Below, one piece after another: positions 38,503 through 46,877 of a stretch of 64,000 bases of DNA. The notes under the pieces were generated by a model, which did not search any database, was not told the DNA's origin, and was given only the letters and a program-made list of their open reading frames with translations. This stretch comes from Synechococcus sp. M16.1 (lineage in GTDB: Bacteria > Cyanobacteriota > Cyanobacteriia > PCC-6307 > Cyanobiaceae), in the NCBI RefSeq assembly GCF_014279895.1, contig NZ_CP047954.1:310001-374000 (forward strand), read 5' to 3'. Position numbers and translations under genes: made by a program. How positions within the stretch are numbered: position 1 is the first letter of the stretch; each line of letters starts with the position of its first letter.

Positions 38503-38964
38503 ATGCCTCTGCTTCTCACCGGTCAGGCATTTCGCCGTGATCTCGAAGCCAATGGCTGTCTGGCGGTGCAGGCTCCGCTCGAAGGCGGTGCAGAAACCCG
38601 TCTATTAAGACGTCTGCGCGGCGCCGGTTACAGCACCCGCATGACTTCGGCCCGTGGTCTTGGTGATCCGGAGGTGTTTCTCACCCAGAAGCACGGCATT
38701 CGTCCGCCCCATCTCGGCCATCAAAGTGTTGGTCGTGGTGCTGCTGTGGGAGAAGTGCAGGAGGTGGCTCCCCAGCTCGGCGACCTGTTTGAAGGTGATG
38801 CTCCCGTGGCTCTCTGGCTGCTGGAAGGCCAGGTGCTCTCGCGCTCCGAACTTCTTTCGCTCTGCGATCTCTGCAAGCGCGAACCGCGTTTGCGCATCAT
38901 CGTGGAGATGGGTGGTGCTCGCAGCCTGCAGTGGGAACCGATGACCACATATCTGAAGGTCTGA
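38503..38964 (+). CDS. ndhN: NAD(P)H-quinone oxidoreductase subunit N
   Basis: A 153-residue peripheral subunit specific to the photosynthetic NDH-1 complex of cyanobacteria and chloroplasts, which takes electrons from ferredoxin for cyclic flow and respiration. The family phrase [26 protein letters not shown] and the end [16 protein letters not shown] are visible. Its end overlaps the start of the ldpA-like gene by 34 bases. Confidence 0.92.
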   Translation: MPLLLTGQAFRRDLEANGCLAVQAPLEGGAETRLLRRLRGAGYSTRMTSARGLGDPEVFLTQKHGIRPPHLGHQSVGRGAAVGEVQEVAPQLGDLFEGDAPVALWLLEGQVLSRSELLSLCDLCKREPRLRIIVEMGGARSLQWEPMTTYLKV

Positions 38965-39962
38965 CGCCTGACGACGCCCTCGTTCAGGGCCGCTGGGTCA
39001 AGCTGATCTGTGGAGCAAGCAACCAGGATCTGCCGGCCATTGCCGACCTGACCGCAGTCTTTGCGGCTGTTGGTGTTCATTGCGTTGATGTGGCGGCCGA
39101 TCCAGCGGTTGCCCTGGCAGCGCGTCGCGGCCTGGACTGGGCTGAGGCGCAAACAGGGCGTCGCCCCTGGCTGATGGTGAGCCTCAGCGATGGCACCGAT
39201 GCTCACTTCCGCAAGGCCTGGTTCGATCCTGGCCGCTGCCCTGTGGACTGTCCGCGGCCCTGCGAAAGGATTTGTCCGGCGTCAGCGATTCCGCCCGCTG
39301 CTGGCATCGACCAGCAGCGTTGTTATGGCTGCGGCCGCTGCCTGCCGGCTTGCCCCCATGGGCTGATTGAGGAGCGCGACCACCGCTTGGCGCCCGAACA
39401 GGTGATCTCCCTGCTCCAATCGATTCAGCCCGATGCTGTGGAGATTCACACCGCATCTGGGCATGACGAGGGCTTCGCAACGCTGATCCAAAGCCTTCAG
39501 CAGCACAAGGTTCCCTTGCGGCGCTTGGCTGTGAGCTCCGGCTTGGAGGGCCACGGCGTGAAGGCCGATCAGTTGGCTGATTTGCTTTGGCGTCGCTACT
39601 CCCGCCTGCGGCAAGCCGGTTACAGACCCCTCTGGCAGCTGGATGGGCGTCCGATGAGCGGTGATGTGGGGGCTGGCACCGCGCGGGCTGCAGTTCAGCT
39701 CTGGCGTGCCATGCGAAGTCTGGCCCCGCCGGGCCCGCTGCAGCTGGCCGGTGGTACCAACGCCGCAACGCTGGAGTTCCTGCGTCCGACGGAGCGGCCG
39801 GCTGGCATCGCCTTTGGTGGTGTGGCCCGTCGCTTGCTGATGCCTGTGCTGGATGAGGCGCAAACCCGTGGCCTTGCCCTGTGGCAATGGCCCGAGGGTT
39901 GGAAGCGTGCCCTCTCCCTCGCGCGTCCATTGGTTGCGCCATGGCTGCAGCGCTCTTGCTAG
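38931..39962 (+). CDS. ldpA: LdpA-like iron-sulfur protein (light-dependent period)
   Basis: A 343-residue protein with two ferredoxin-type cysteine groups: [14 protein letters not shown] near residues 104-117 and [12 protein letters not shown] near 131-142, enough for two 4Fe-4S clusters. The C-terminal part ([21 protein letters not shown]) resembles the barrel-like region of the cyanobacterial LdpA family. In Synechococcus elongatus LdpA adjusts circadian period with light through the cell's redox state. GTG start inside ndhN (34-base overlap) implies coupled translation; the ndhN-ldpA pair is a known cyanobacterial arrangement. Confidence 0.85.
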   Translation: MGTDDHISEGLTPDDALVQGRWVKLICGASNQDLPAIADLTAVFAAVGVHCVDVAADPAVALAARRGLDWAEAQTGRRPWLMVSLSDGTDAHFRKAWFDPGRCPVDCPRPCERICPASAIPPAAGIDQQRCYGCGRCLPACPHGLIEERDHRLAPEQVISLLQSIQPDAVEIHTASGHDEGFATLIQSLQQHKVPLRRLAVSSGLEGHGVKADQLADLLWRRYSRLRQAGYRPLWQLDGRPMSGDVGAGTARAAVQLWRAMRSLAPPGPLQLAGGTNAATLEFLRPTERPAGIAFGGVARRLLMPVLDEAQTRGLALWQWPEGWKRALSLARPLVAPWLQRSC

Positions 39963-39984
39963 AAGGCTGAAACGCGCAGATCCC

Positions 39985-41625
39985 ATGGGCACGCAACGGG
40001 TCACCGACGATCTGGATCGCCTTCTCGAGCTCCTGCCGGATGCGGTGCAGGAGCAGTTGCGGCCGGAAGAAGCGCGAGAGCAGTTGCTTGAGGTGGTGCT
40101 CGATCTGGGTCGGGTTCCAGAAGCTCGTTATCCGGGCCGTGCCCTGGCGTTGGGTTCCACGCCTTTGTCCCGCCAGGATCTAACGGCTGTGGTGGCCAGG
40201 CTCGGTCAGTTCGGTGGCGACAACCGGGCGGGAATTGAACGAACGCTTCACCGGATCAGTGCGATTCGCAACCGTCAGGGTGAGGTGGTCGGTTTGACCT
40301 GCCGGGTGGGCCGAGCCGTGTTCGGCACCGTTGCCATGGTGCGGGACCTCCTGGATGGAGGGCAGTCCCTGTTGTTGATGGGGCGCCCGGGTGTTGGCAA
40401 GACAACGGCGTTGCGCGAGATCGCCAGGGTGCTTGCCGATGAGCTGGAGCGGCGCGTTGTTGTGATCGACACGAGCAATGAGATCGCCGGTGATGGCGAC
40501 ATCCCCCACCCCGCGATTGGTCGGGCCCGCCGCATGCAGGTGGCCAGGCCTGAGCTGCAGCACCAAACCATGATCGAGGCGGTGGAAAACCACATGCCCG
40601 AAGTCATCGTGATCGATGAGATCGGCACGGAGCTGGAGGCGCAGGCCGCGCGCACCATCGCTGAACGTGGTGTGGTTCTCGTCGCCACAGCCCACGGCAA
40701 TGCTTTGGCCAACCTGATCAAGAACCCCACCCTCAGCGATCTGGTGGGGGGCATTCAGGCGGTCACCCTCGGGGATGAGGAGGCCCGGCGGCGGCGCAGT
40801 CAGAAAACGGTGTTGGAGCGCGCCGCCGAACCAACGTTTCCGGTGGCGGTTGAAATGCACAGCCGGCAGCGCTGGGCCGTTCACACCGACGTTGCCGCCA
40901 CCGTGGATCAACTGCTCCGGGGCCTGAAGCCAAGGGTTCAGGAGCGCGAGCTGACGCCTGAGGGGGGCGTTCAGTTGGTGGACCCGCCTCAGGCTTCCGG
41001 TTTGCTGCGGCCTCCGTCTCAACGGTCGTTTGCGGATCAGCCGGTTTCCGCTCCCGTGCCCATGCCTGCAGCCAGTGCCCGAGGGGCCAGTGCGGCAGAG
41101 GAACCACCTCCGCCGGAGACCAGCGCCGAGCATCTGCAGGTTCTCTGTTGCGGGGTTCCACCTCGTGTTGTGGAGGAGGCCATCCGTTCCCACGGTTGGA
41201 AGGCGCGGGTTGTGGAGGACTTGAGTGAGGCTGATGTGGTGTTGAGCGTTCGGCTGGGCCTCAGTCGTCAACCATCACTGCGCCGTCAGGTCAGGGATCT
41301 GGGGATCCCGATCTTGGTGATCAAGTCCGACACCCTGCCCCAGGTGACCCGTGCCATGGCACGTCTTCTGCGCCGTCAGGCCACCGAAACAGCCGCAGAG
41401 GTCACTCCGCCAGATCGGGCGTCTCAAGATGATGAATTGGCCGCTCTCGAGGAATGCCGGCTTGCGGTGGAACAGGTGGTGATGCCGCAAGGCAGGCCAG
41501 TGGAGTTGCTGCCCCGCAGTGAGCGTGTTCTCCGGATGCAGGCCGACCTTGTGCGCCGTTACAGACTGCGCAGTGATGTCTTCGGTGAGGCTGAAATGTC
41601 GCGCCTAAGGGTTTTCCCCCGCTGA
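39985..41625 (+). CDS. Ycf45-type AAA ATPase with C-terminal R3H-like region
   Basis: A 546-residue P-loop ATPase. Walker A GRPGVGKT at 133-140 and Walker [11 protein letters not shown] at 207 onward; the surrounding [33 protein letters not shown] and [26 protein letters not shown] match the Ycf45/SpoIIIAA-like group found in cyanobacteria and algal plastids. The C-terminal 45 residues ([20 protein letters not shown]...) resemble an R3H nucleic-acid-binding domain, though the R-x3-H histidine is replaced by alanine. Start chosen at MGTQRVTDD (39985), 22 bases after ldpA; the frame is open further upstream inside ldpA. Function unknown. Confidence 0.8.
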   Translation: MGTQRVTDDLDRLLELLPDAVQEQLRPEEAREQLLEVVLDLGRVPEARYPGRALALGSTPLSRQDLTAVVARLGQFGGDNRAGIERTLHRISAIRNRQGEVVGLTCRVGRAVFGTVAMVRDLLDGGQSLLLMGRPGVGKTTALREIARVLADELERRVVVIDTSNEIAGDGDIPHPAIGRARRMQVARPELQHQTMIEAVENHMPEVIVIDEIGTELEAQAARTIAERGVVLVATAHGNALANLIKNPTLSDLVGGIQAVTLGDEEARRRRSQKTVLERAAEPTFPVAVEMHSRQRWAVHTDVAATVDQLLRGLKPRVQERELTPEGGVQLVDPPQASGLLRPPSQRSFADQPVSAPVPMPAASARGASAAEEPPPPETSAEHLQVLCCGVPPRVVEEAIRSHGWKARVVEDLSEADVVLSVRLGLSRQPSLRRQVRDLGIPILVIKSDTLPQVTRAMARLLRRQATETAAEVTPPDRASQDDELAALEECRLAVEQVVMPQGRPVELLPRSERVLRMQADLVRRYRLRSDVFGEAEMSRLRVFPR

Positions 41626-41653
41626 TCGACCGTCGGTTGGTTCGCCCGGTGGA

Positions 41654-41684
41654 TTGACGAAGGGTTGGCTGCTGTGGGTAACTA
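41654..41684 (+). promoter_or_regulatory. Candidate promoter of tRNA-Gln
   Basis: TTGACG at 41654-41659 and TAACTA at 41679-41684 could be -35 and -10 boxes ahead of tRNA-Gln, 43 bases before the mature 5' end. The 19-base spacer is longer than ideal, so support is weak. Confidence 0.3.
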
Positions 41685-41727
41685 TGTGTACTCCGGTGAT
41701 CCGCAGGTCGCGGTTCAAACGGATTAA

Positions 41728-41799
41728 TGGGCCGTCGCCAAGTGGTAAGGCAGCGGGTTTTGGTCCCGCCATTCCTAGGTTCGAATCCTAGCGGCCCAG
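41728..41799 (+). tRNA. tRNA-Gln (TTG)
   Basis: A 72-base cloverleaf: acceptor TGGGCCG/CGGCCCA with discriminator G, D-arm GCCAAGTGGTAAGGC, anticodon loop TTTTGGT giving TTG (reads CAA/CAG), T-arm AGGTTCGAATCCT. U1-A72 is the usual glutamine identity feature. CCA not encoded. Confidence 0.95.
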
Positions 41800-41808
41800 T
41801 TTTTGTCC

Positions 41809-42558
41809 ATGAATGATCGCCCCCTCCTGGTCTTCGACTTCGACGGGGTCATCGTTGATGGCATGGCGGAGTACTGGTGGAGTGCTTGGCATGCCTGTCG
41901 TCGCCTTGAGGCTGCTCCAGAGGGCTTGACGCCTGATCAGGTCCCTGACGCCTTCCGTCAGCTGCGGCCGTGGGTGCATCACGGTTGGGAGATGGTTCTG
42001 CTGGCCGCGGAGCTGCCGGTGCTGAAGCTTCAGGATTGGCTGGACTCCTATGGGGAGGCGCAGGCTTCGGCACTGCAACGGCGTGGATGGCGGCCGGAGC
42101 AGCTGCAGGCGGCCCTCGATGACGCCAGAGATCAAGCCGTTCAGCAGAACCGTTCGGCTTGGTTGGCGCTGCATCGACCTTTCCCCGGTCTGGTGGAGCG
42201 GCTGCAGCAGTTGGAGGCTGAGGGGGTGGACTGGTCCGTTCTGACCACCAAAACCCAGGCCTTCACAGCTGAACTGCTGAACAGCCTTGGCCTGCATCCT
42301 TGGCGCCTGGATGGCCGTGAGGCTGGCGCCAAGCCTCAGGTGCTGCTTCAGCTTCAGCAGCAGCGAAGGCTGTGTGGCTTCGTGGAAGACCGCCGGGCGA
42401 CGCTGGAGGCGGTGCGCTCAACCCCAGGGTTAGAAAAGTTGCCCTGTTTTCTGGTGAGTTGGGGCTATCTTCGCCCGCAGGATCAGAGCGGTCTTCCGCC
42501 TGGGATTGCGTTGCTCCATCCGGATCGCTTTCGGGCCCCCCTGGCGCAATGGCCCTGA
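41809..42558 (+). CDS. HAD-family hydrolase
   Basis: A 249-residue haloacid-dehalogenase-type phosphatase candidate. Motif I is FDFDGVIVDG with nucleophile D10 and acid D12. Motif II is VLTTK near 143-147, motif III the lysine in GREAGAKPQVLL, and motif IV the acidic VEDRRAT region near 190. An alpha-helical cap lies between motifs I and II (residues 20-125, rich in Q/L/A). Substrate unknown; phosphoglycolate-phosphatase-like chemistry is possible but unproven. ATG at 41809 is preferred over TTG two codons earlier. It begins 9 bases after tRNA-Gln. Confidence 0.8.
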   Translation: MNDRPLLVFDFDGVIVDGMAEYWWSAWHACRRLEAAPEGLTPDQVPDAFRQLRPWVHHGWEMVLLAAELPVLKLQDWLDSYGEAQASALQRRGWRPEQLQAALDDARDQAVQQNRSAWLALHRPFPGLVERLQQLEAEGVDWSVLTTKTQAFTAELLNSLGLHPWRLDGREAGAKPQVLLQLQQQRRLCGFVEDRRATLEAVRSTPGLEKLPCFLVSWGYLRPQDQSGLPPGIALLHPDRFRAPLAQWP

Positions 42559-42566
42559 TTCGTTAC

Positions 42567-42580
42567 GGTACGCTTGTACT
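42567..42580 (+). promoter_or_regulatory. LexA (SOS) box of recA
   Basis: GGTACGCTTGTACT fits the cyanobacterial LexA operator RGTACN3-4GTWCY seen upstream of recA and lexA in this phylum. It lies 65 bases before the recA start, in the position expected for an operator that covers the promoter. Confidence 0.7.
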
Positions 42581-42644
42581 ACTTGAGACGATTCGGCGCT
42601 TCTGTGGCATTGGATCTCTCGTTCCTTAGTTTCAGGTCCTTTTC

Positions 42645-43766
42645 ATGCCTGCAGATATGAAATCCGGAGCTTCCGATCCCCGTTCCTCCGGCGAGAGGGA
42701 CAAGGCGCTGAATCTGGTGCTGGGTCAGATCGAGCGCAACTTCGGCAAGGGATCGATCATGCGGCTGGGCGATGCCTCCCGCATGCGGGTGGAGACGATT
42801 TCCACCGGTGCGCTGACCCTTGATCTCGCTTTGGGTGGTGGATACCCGAAGGGCCGCGTGGTGGAGATCTACGGCCCGGAAAGTTCCGGTAAAACCACGC
42901 TCACGCTGCACGCGATCGCTGAAGTGCAGAAGCGTGGTGGTGTGGCGGCCTTCGTGGATGCGGAGCATGCTCTGGATCCCGTTTATGCCGCTTCGCTGGG
43001 CGTTGATGTGGAGAACCTGCTGGTCTCTCAGCCCGACACCGGCGAGATGGCGCTGGAGATCGTTGATCAACTGGTGCGATCGGCGGCGGTGGATCTGGTC
43101 GTTGTCGACTCGGTGGCTGCCCTCACCCCCCGCGCTGAGATCGAAGGTGAGATGGGAGATCTGGCGGTTGGCGCCCAGGCGCGTCTGATGAGTCAGGCGA
43201 TGCGGAAGATCACCGGCAACATCGGCAAGTCGGGTTGCACCGTCATCTTCCTCAACCAGCTGCGTCTCAAGATTGGTGTGACCTACGGCAATCCAGAGAC
43301 CACCACTGGAGGCAACGCGCTCAAGTTCTATGCCTCGGTTCGCCTCGACATCCGTCGGATTCAGACCCTCAAGAAGGGAACAGAGGAATTCGGCATCAGG
43401 GCCAAGGTGAAAGTGGCGAAAAACAAGGTGGCGCCACCCTTCCGCATTGCCGAATTCGACATTCTCTTTGGCCGCGGCATCAGCACCTTGGGTTGTCTGC
43501 TGGATCTCGCCGAAGAGACAGGCGTTGTTGTCCGTAAGGGCGCCTGGTACAGCTACGAGGGAGACAACATCGGTCAGGGTCGCGACAACACCATCACCTG
43601 GATGGAGGAGAACCCGGATGCAACGGCCACCATCGAAACGCTGGTGCGTCAAAAGCTGACGGAGGGCTCTGAGGTGAAGTCGAATTCCATGCGGCCTTTG
43701 GCCGCCGCTGCGAAGGCGGCTGCTGACAAGCCCGTTGTGGCAAAGGCTCCGGAAGCCGCCGCCTGA
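42645..43766 (+). CDS. recA: Recombinase RecA
   Basis: Forms filaments on single-stranded DNA for homologous recombination and stimulates LexA cleavage. The 373-residue protein has Walker A GPESSGKT at 77-84, the Walker [11 protein letters not shown], the L1/L2 loops (EIEGEMGD and [24 protein letters not shown]) and an Ala/Lys-rich C-tail. Preceded by a LexA box. Its stop codon lies in a perfect palindrome shared with the convergent DUF1815 gene. Confidence 0.98.
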   Translation: MPADMKSGASDPRSSGERDKALNLVLGQIERNFGKGSIMRLGDASRMRVETISTGALTLDLALGGGYPKGRVVEIYGPESSGKTTLTLHAIAEVQKRGGVAAFVDAEHALDPVYAASLGVDVENLLVSQPDTGEMALEIVDQLVRSAAVDLVVVDSVAALTPRAEIEGEMGDLAVGAQARLMSQAMRKITGNIGKSGCTVIFLNQLRLKIGVTYGNPETTTGGNALKFYASVRLDIRRIQTLKKGTEEFGIRAKVKVAKNKVAPPFRIAEFDILFGRGISTLGCLLDLAEETGVVVRKGAWYSYEGDNIGQGRDNTITWMEENPDATATIETLVRQKLTEGSEVKSNSMRPLAAAAKAAADKPVVAKAPEAAA

Positions 43767-43777
43767 TCTCAGGCGGC
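43758..43777. terminator. Palindrome spanning both stop codons of recA and the DUF1815 gene
   Basis: GCCGCCTGA-TC-TCAGGCGGC is a perfect 9-bp inverted repeat with a 2-base centre; the two TGA stops of the convergent genes are inside it. No T-run follows on either side, so a bidirectional terminator or 3'-end protecting hairpin is only likely, not shown. Confidence 0.55.
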
Positions 43778-44113
43778 CTGGGCCAGGGACTGCATGGCGC
43801 GGACCTGGCTTTCCTGGGCCAAATCAGCCATCCGCTGCAATTCCTGGATGGCTTCTGCTCCCTCCAGCTTCACCAGTTCTCGGCCGTTGCGGGATTCCAC
43901 CCAGCTGATGCCGAAGTCGGAGACAAGAAAGCGCACCATGTGGCCATCGCCGATGTCAGCCACAAAAGAAGCTCCATGGCCATCGCGGCCGTCGCCACAG
44001 GAATAGCAAGTGGCTGTGAAGCCCGCGCTTTGAAGGCTGCTGGCGAGGGCCTGCAGGCTCATCACCAGGTCTTCAACAACGGATCGATAGTGCTCTGCGA
44101 GGCGCGGAAACAT
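43769..44113 (-). CDS. DUF1815 family protein
   Basis: A 114-residue protein of a family restricted, as far as known, to cyanobacteria. The opening MFPRLAEHYRSVVEDLVMSLQALA and the pattern CYSCGDGRDGHGASFVADIGDGHMVRFLVSDFGISWVE are the family signature; a C-x2-C sits at residues 36-39. Function unknown. Convergent with recA, stop codons 2 bases apart. Confidence 0.8.
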   Translation of the reverse strand: MFPRLAEHYRSVVEDLVMSLQALASSLQSAGFTATCYSCGDGRDGHGASFVADIGDGHMVRFLVSDFGISWVESRNGRELVKLEGAEAIQELQRMADLAQESQVRAMQSLAQAA

Positions 44114-44182
44114 AACTGAGTCTCCAATGAGGCCCAGTCTAAAGGTTTTCTTTTGTTTTCGTTTGTTGGTTGAGCCGGTTGC

Positions 44183-44431
44183 TCAGGGGGTATCCGCAAG
44201 CGTCCACCAACCGGCCGCTGGGCCGATGAAGCGCACCGTCACCCAAAGCACCACCATCCCTCCGATTCCAATCCAGGCGCCGCGGGTGGTCACCGCCATG
44301 AACTGCTGCGTCTGATTGCGGGTGAGCGGAAGCCAGGACACGACCCGTGGGGAGGTGTCCACAGCTTTGGTGCTGGCTTTGGGTTGACGAGGGGGTAAGC
44401 CTTGGGCAGCCCGGCGGCGTGCTTCTCCCAT
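44183..44431 (-). CDS. DUF2839 family membrane protein
   Basis: An 82-residue cyanobacterial protein. The family start MGEARRRAAQGLPPRQPK is basic and cytoplasmic, then LPLTRNQTQQFMAVTTRGAWIG leads to one membrane helix (GIGGMVVLWVTVRFIGPAAGWW). Function unknown. It lies on the minus strand between the DinG-like gene and the DUF1815 gene. An overlapping longer frame (44139-44597) is a shadow. Confidence 0.8.
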   Translation of the reverse strand: MGEARRRAAQGLPPRQPKASTKAVDTSPRVVSWLPLTRNQTQQFMAVTTRGAWIGIGGMVVLWVTVRFIGPAAGWWTLADTP

Positions 44432-44466
44432 GCACTTCTAAGCGTTGCAGGGAGGCTAAGCGTTGT

Positions 44467-45918
44467 TCACTCCGGCAGCAGTCGCTGCAATGGAATCCAA
44501 GGTTCCAGTCGGTGCAGCACCTGATCACCCCAGCTGCGCCCTCGCAGGCGGCCATCGAGAATGGCCAGGCGACCACCGCTGCGGCGCAGCGGCGCAATGG
44601 CGGCAGGGATCAGGCTCAGAGCTTCTGGCAGCAGCAGGGTGCGGAACCAGTCCTCTCCCTGCTGTTTCAGTCGCTCCACCCGAGCCGAGGTGAGCGGATT
44701 GTCCAGGCTGGCGATGGGGAGCATGCCGACAATCAGCTGTGCTGGGGCCGGCAGTTGCTCCTGATGCTCCAGCCACCAGTCCCAGTTGCAGGTCACCACG
44801 CCATTGCTTTCGGGTGCTGTCGACTCATGCACCACACGGCGTCCGAATTCCGCAGCCAGGGAGCTGGTCAGTTGCCGACGCAGCTGGTCGTCATTGATCA
44901 GAACAAGGGTGAGCCCAGCCTGGCCAAGGATGAGCCTTCTGCTCTCCTCCAAGAGATGTTGGGCGTAGATCCGGGTGTTCGGTAGGGGCTGGCGACGCGG
45001 GGCATAGACGGGGAGCGGTTCATTCAGCTCCCGTTCCCGCAGTGTTGCCCGCACGTCGGGGACAACGCCGGCCTGTTCAAATTCCAGATCAAGCCTGGCG
45101 TTGTCTCCATTGCTGCTGAACATCAGGCAGGGGTGATCCAGCAGAACCCCCCGCAGCAGTTGGAGTGGTTCGAGGGGGGCCAGCTTCCAGCGCCACTGGA
45201 GCAGCCGGTGATCCAGTTCAGCCCATTGACTCCACTCAGCCGGGTTGATGCTGCGGAGGTTGTTCCACGGTTCAGGGCTGGCTGGCATCAGCTGGAGCAG
45301 GTCACGCAGGGCCTGCCCGGCTGAGCCTTCGAGTCGAACGGCGCCATCGGGCCTCGTGGCATCAGCGAACATCTGCCGGCTCATCCGGTCATGCAGTTCC
45401 AGCAATCCGGATTCCGCCTGGGGACAGGCCTGGCGCAGCTCATCCCAGTGCTGATGCTCGATCTCCAAAGTGAGAGCGTTGCGCATCCGCCGGCTCAACT
45501 GATCCATCTCCGGGATCAGCAGTTGCCGTTGGCCCAAGTGCCCGTCGCGATGGGCCTGAATCAGCTCGCCAACATCCATCAGCCAGAGCTGTGGTCCCTC
45601 CGGAGGGGTCGGTCCCTGCCAGCAGGGGAGCCTCAGGCCCTGGTTACGGAGACGGGGCAATTCCAGCTGGAGCAGACGCCGGCGCTGGGGGGCCGTCAGC
45701 ACCAGCGCCCCCGCTTCGGGAGCCAGACACAGCGGCACCAGTAGACCGAGCCACCAGCGTTCGCTGCTGCTGGGGGGGAGCTGAACGAGTGTTGTGTCGC
45801 GACGCCTCAGGCTTCGTGCCACCAGCCGGCTCAGGGTCAGGTGGTGGGGCCAGTCCGATTCCTCCTGACGAAGCAGGGTTTTGATCTGGTGGTGGGCCTG
45901 GGCTTCCAACATCGTCAA
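44467..45918 (-). CDS. DinG/Rad3-like helicase-related protein with degenerate ATP motifs
   Basis: A 483-residue protein that keeps the outline of a superfamily 2 helicase but not its catalytic residues. The position of Walker A reads LVQLPPSSSERWWLGLLVPL with no G-x4-GKS/T, and where a DEAH box is expected it reads LLIPEMDQLSRRMRNAL. The C-terminus GGRLAILDGRLRGRSWGDQVLHRLEPW matches the last helicase motif of the DinG/XPD type (R-x-ILD-x-R). Either a non-ATPase scaffold or a very divergent enzyme. No Fe-S cysteine quartet is visible. Divergent from tyrA with 32 bases between starts. Confidence 0.6.
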   Translation of the reverse strand: MTMLEAQAHHQIKTLLRQEESDWPHHLTLSRLVARSLRRRDTTLVQLPPSSSERWWLGLLVPLCLAPEAGALVLTAPQRRRLLQLELPRLRNQGLRLPCWQGPTPPEGPQLWLMDVGELIQAHRDGHLGQRQLLIPEMDQLSRRMRNALTLEIEHQHWDELRQACPQAESGLLELHDRMSRQMFADATRPDGAVRLEGSAGQALRDLLQLMPASPEPWNNLRSINPAEWSQWAELDHRLLQWRWKLAPLEPLQLLRGVLLDHPCLMFSSNGDNARLDLEFEQAGVVPDVRATLRERELNEPLPVYAPRRQPLPNTRIYAQHLLEESRRLILGQAGLTLVLINDDQLRRQLTSSLAAEFGRRVVHESTAPESNGVVTCNWDWWLEHQEQLPAPAQLIVGMLPIASLDNPLTSARVERLKQQGEDWFRTLLLPEALSLIPAAIAPLRRSGGRLAILDGRLRGRSWGDQVLHRLEPWIPLQRLLPE

Positions 45919-45950
45919 ACCCTAAGCAGGGTTCCCCTGGCGATTGGTTC

Positions 45951-46877
45951 ATGGCAATCGATCCATCAACATGGCTTCACGACCCTGCGGGAGAGATGGC
46001 GTTGCAACCGGGACGTGTGGGGATCGTTGGCCTTGGATTGATCGGGGGATCCCTTGGTCTGGATCTGCAGGCTCGGGGCTGGTCGGTGCAGGGCCTTGTG
46101 CATCGTCAGGCCACGGCGGATCGCGCCATGGCCCGAGGGCTGGTGGGTGCGGTGTCGACCGATCCCAGCTGCCTCTCGGATTGCGACCTGGTGATCCTGG
46201 CGTTGCCTATTCCCTTGCTGCTGAACCCACCGGATGAGCTCATTGCGGCCCTGCCTGAAGCAGCGGTGATCACCGATGTTGGTTCGGTCAAACAACCTGT
46301 GTTGGAGGCTTGGCGCCAGCGGCATCCGCGCTTTGTGGCCAGTCACCCCATGGCAGGTACAGCTCAGGCGGGCGTTGAGGCCGGTGTGCTGGATCTGTTC
46401 CGCGGCCGCCCTTGGATCGCGACTCCCGATGCGGCAACAGATCCATCTGCTCTGGCCCAGGTTCGTGATCTGGCCGTCAGCGTGGGCGGCCATTGGCTGA
46501 CGGCCACCGCGTCCCAGCACGACCAGGCTGTGGCTCTGATTTCCCACATGCCGGTGCTGGTGAGTGCCGCACTGCTGCGGGCAGTGGGCGATGAACGGGA
46601 TCCGGAGATCCGGCAGCTGGCCATGGTGCTGGCGTCCAGTGGCTTTGCCGACACCAGTCGTGTGGGTGGAGGGAATCCTGAGCTGGGGGTAGCGATGGCA
46701 TCCACCAACAGGGATGCGGTGTTGCGCGGCTTGGCGGCCTACCGCTGGAGCCTTGAGCAGCTCGAAGATGCCGTGCTCCAGCAAAACTGGTCTCAGCTCG
46801 CGTTGGAACTGCGCCGAACGCAGACCCTGCGCCCGGATTTTTTGAGGGCACCTGGGGAAGTCAGCTCCGAAAACTGA
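45951..46877 (+). CDS. tyrA: Prephenate/arogenate dehydrogenase
   Basis: Oxidative decarboxylation step of tyrosine synthesis; cyanobacterial enzymes mainly use arogenate and NADP. The 308-residue protein has the nucleotide-binding GLGLIGGSLG starting at residue 27, LVILALPIPLL, the substrate motif SHPMAGT and SHMPVLVSAALL. A later start at MALQPGRVG (residue 16) would fit the family length better but cannot be decided. Its last 17 bases overlap convergent crtD. Confidence 0.9.
   Translation: MAIDPSTWLHDPAGEMALQPGRVGIVGLGLIGGSLGLDLQARGWSVQGLVHRQATADRAMARGLVGAVSTDPSCLSDCDLVILALPIPLLLNPPDELIAALPEAAVITDVGSVKQPVLEAWRQRHPRFVASHPMAGTAQAGVEAGVLDLFRGRPWIATPDAATDPSALAQVRDLAVSVGGHWLTATASQHDQAVALISHMPVLVSAALLRAVGDERDPEIRQLAMVLASSGFADTSRVGGGNPELGVAMASTNRDAVLRGLAAYRWSLEQLEDAVLQQNWSQLALELRRTQTLRPDFLRAPGEVSSEN

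Noticed and set aside
42579-43652. 357-codon minus-strand frame opposite recA
   Set aside because: Exactly mirrors recA and has no family signature.
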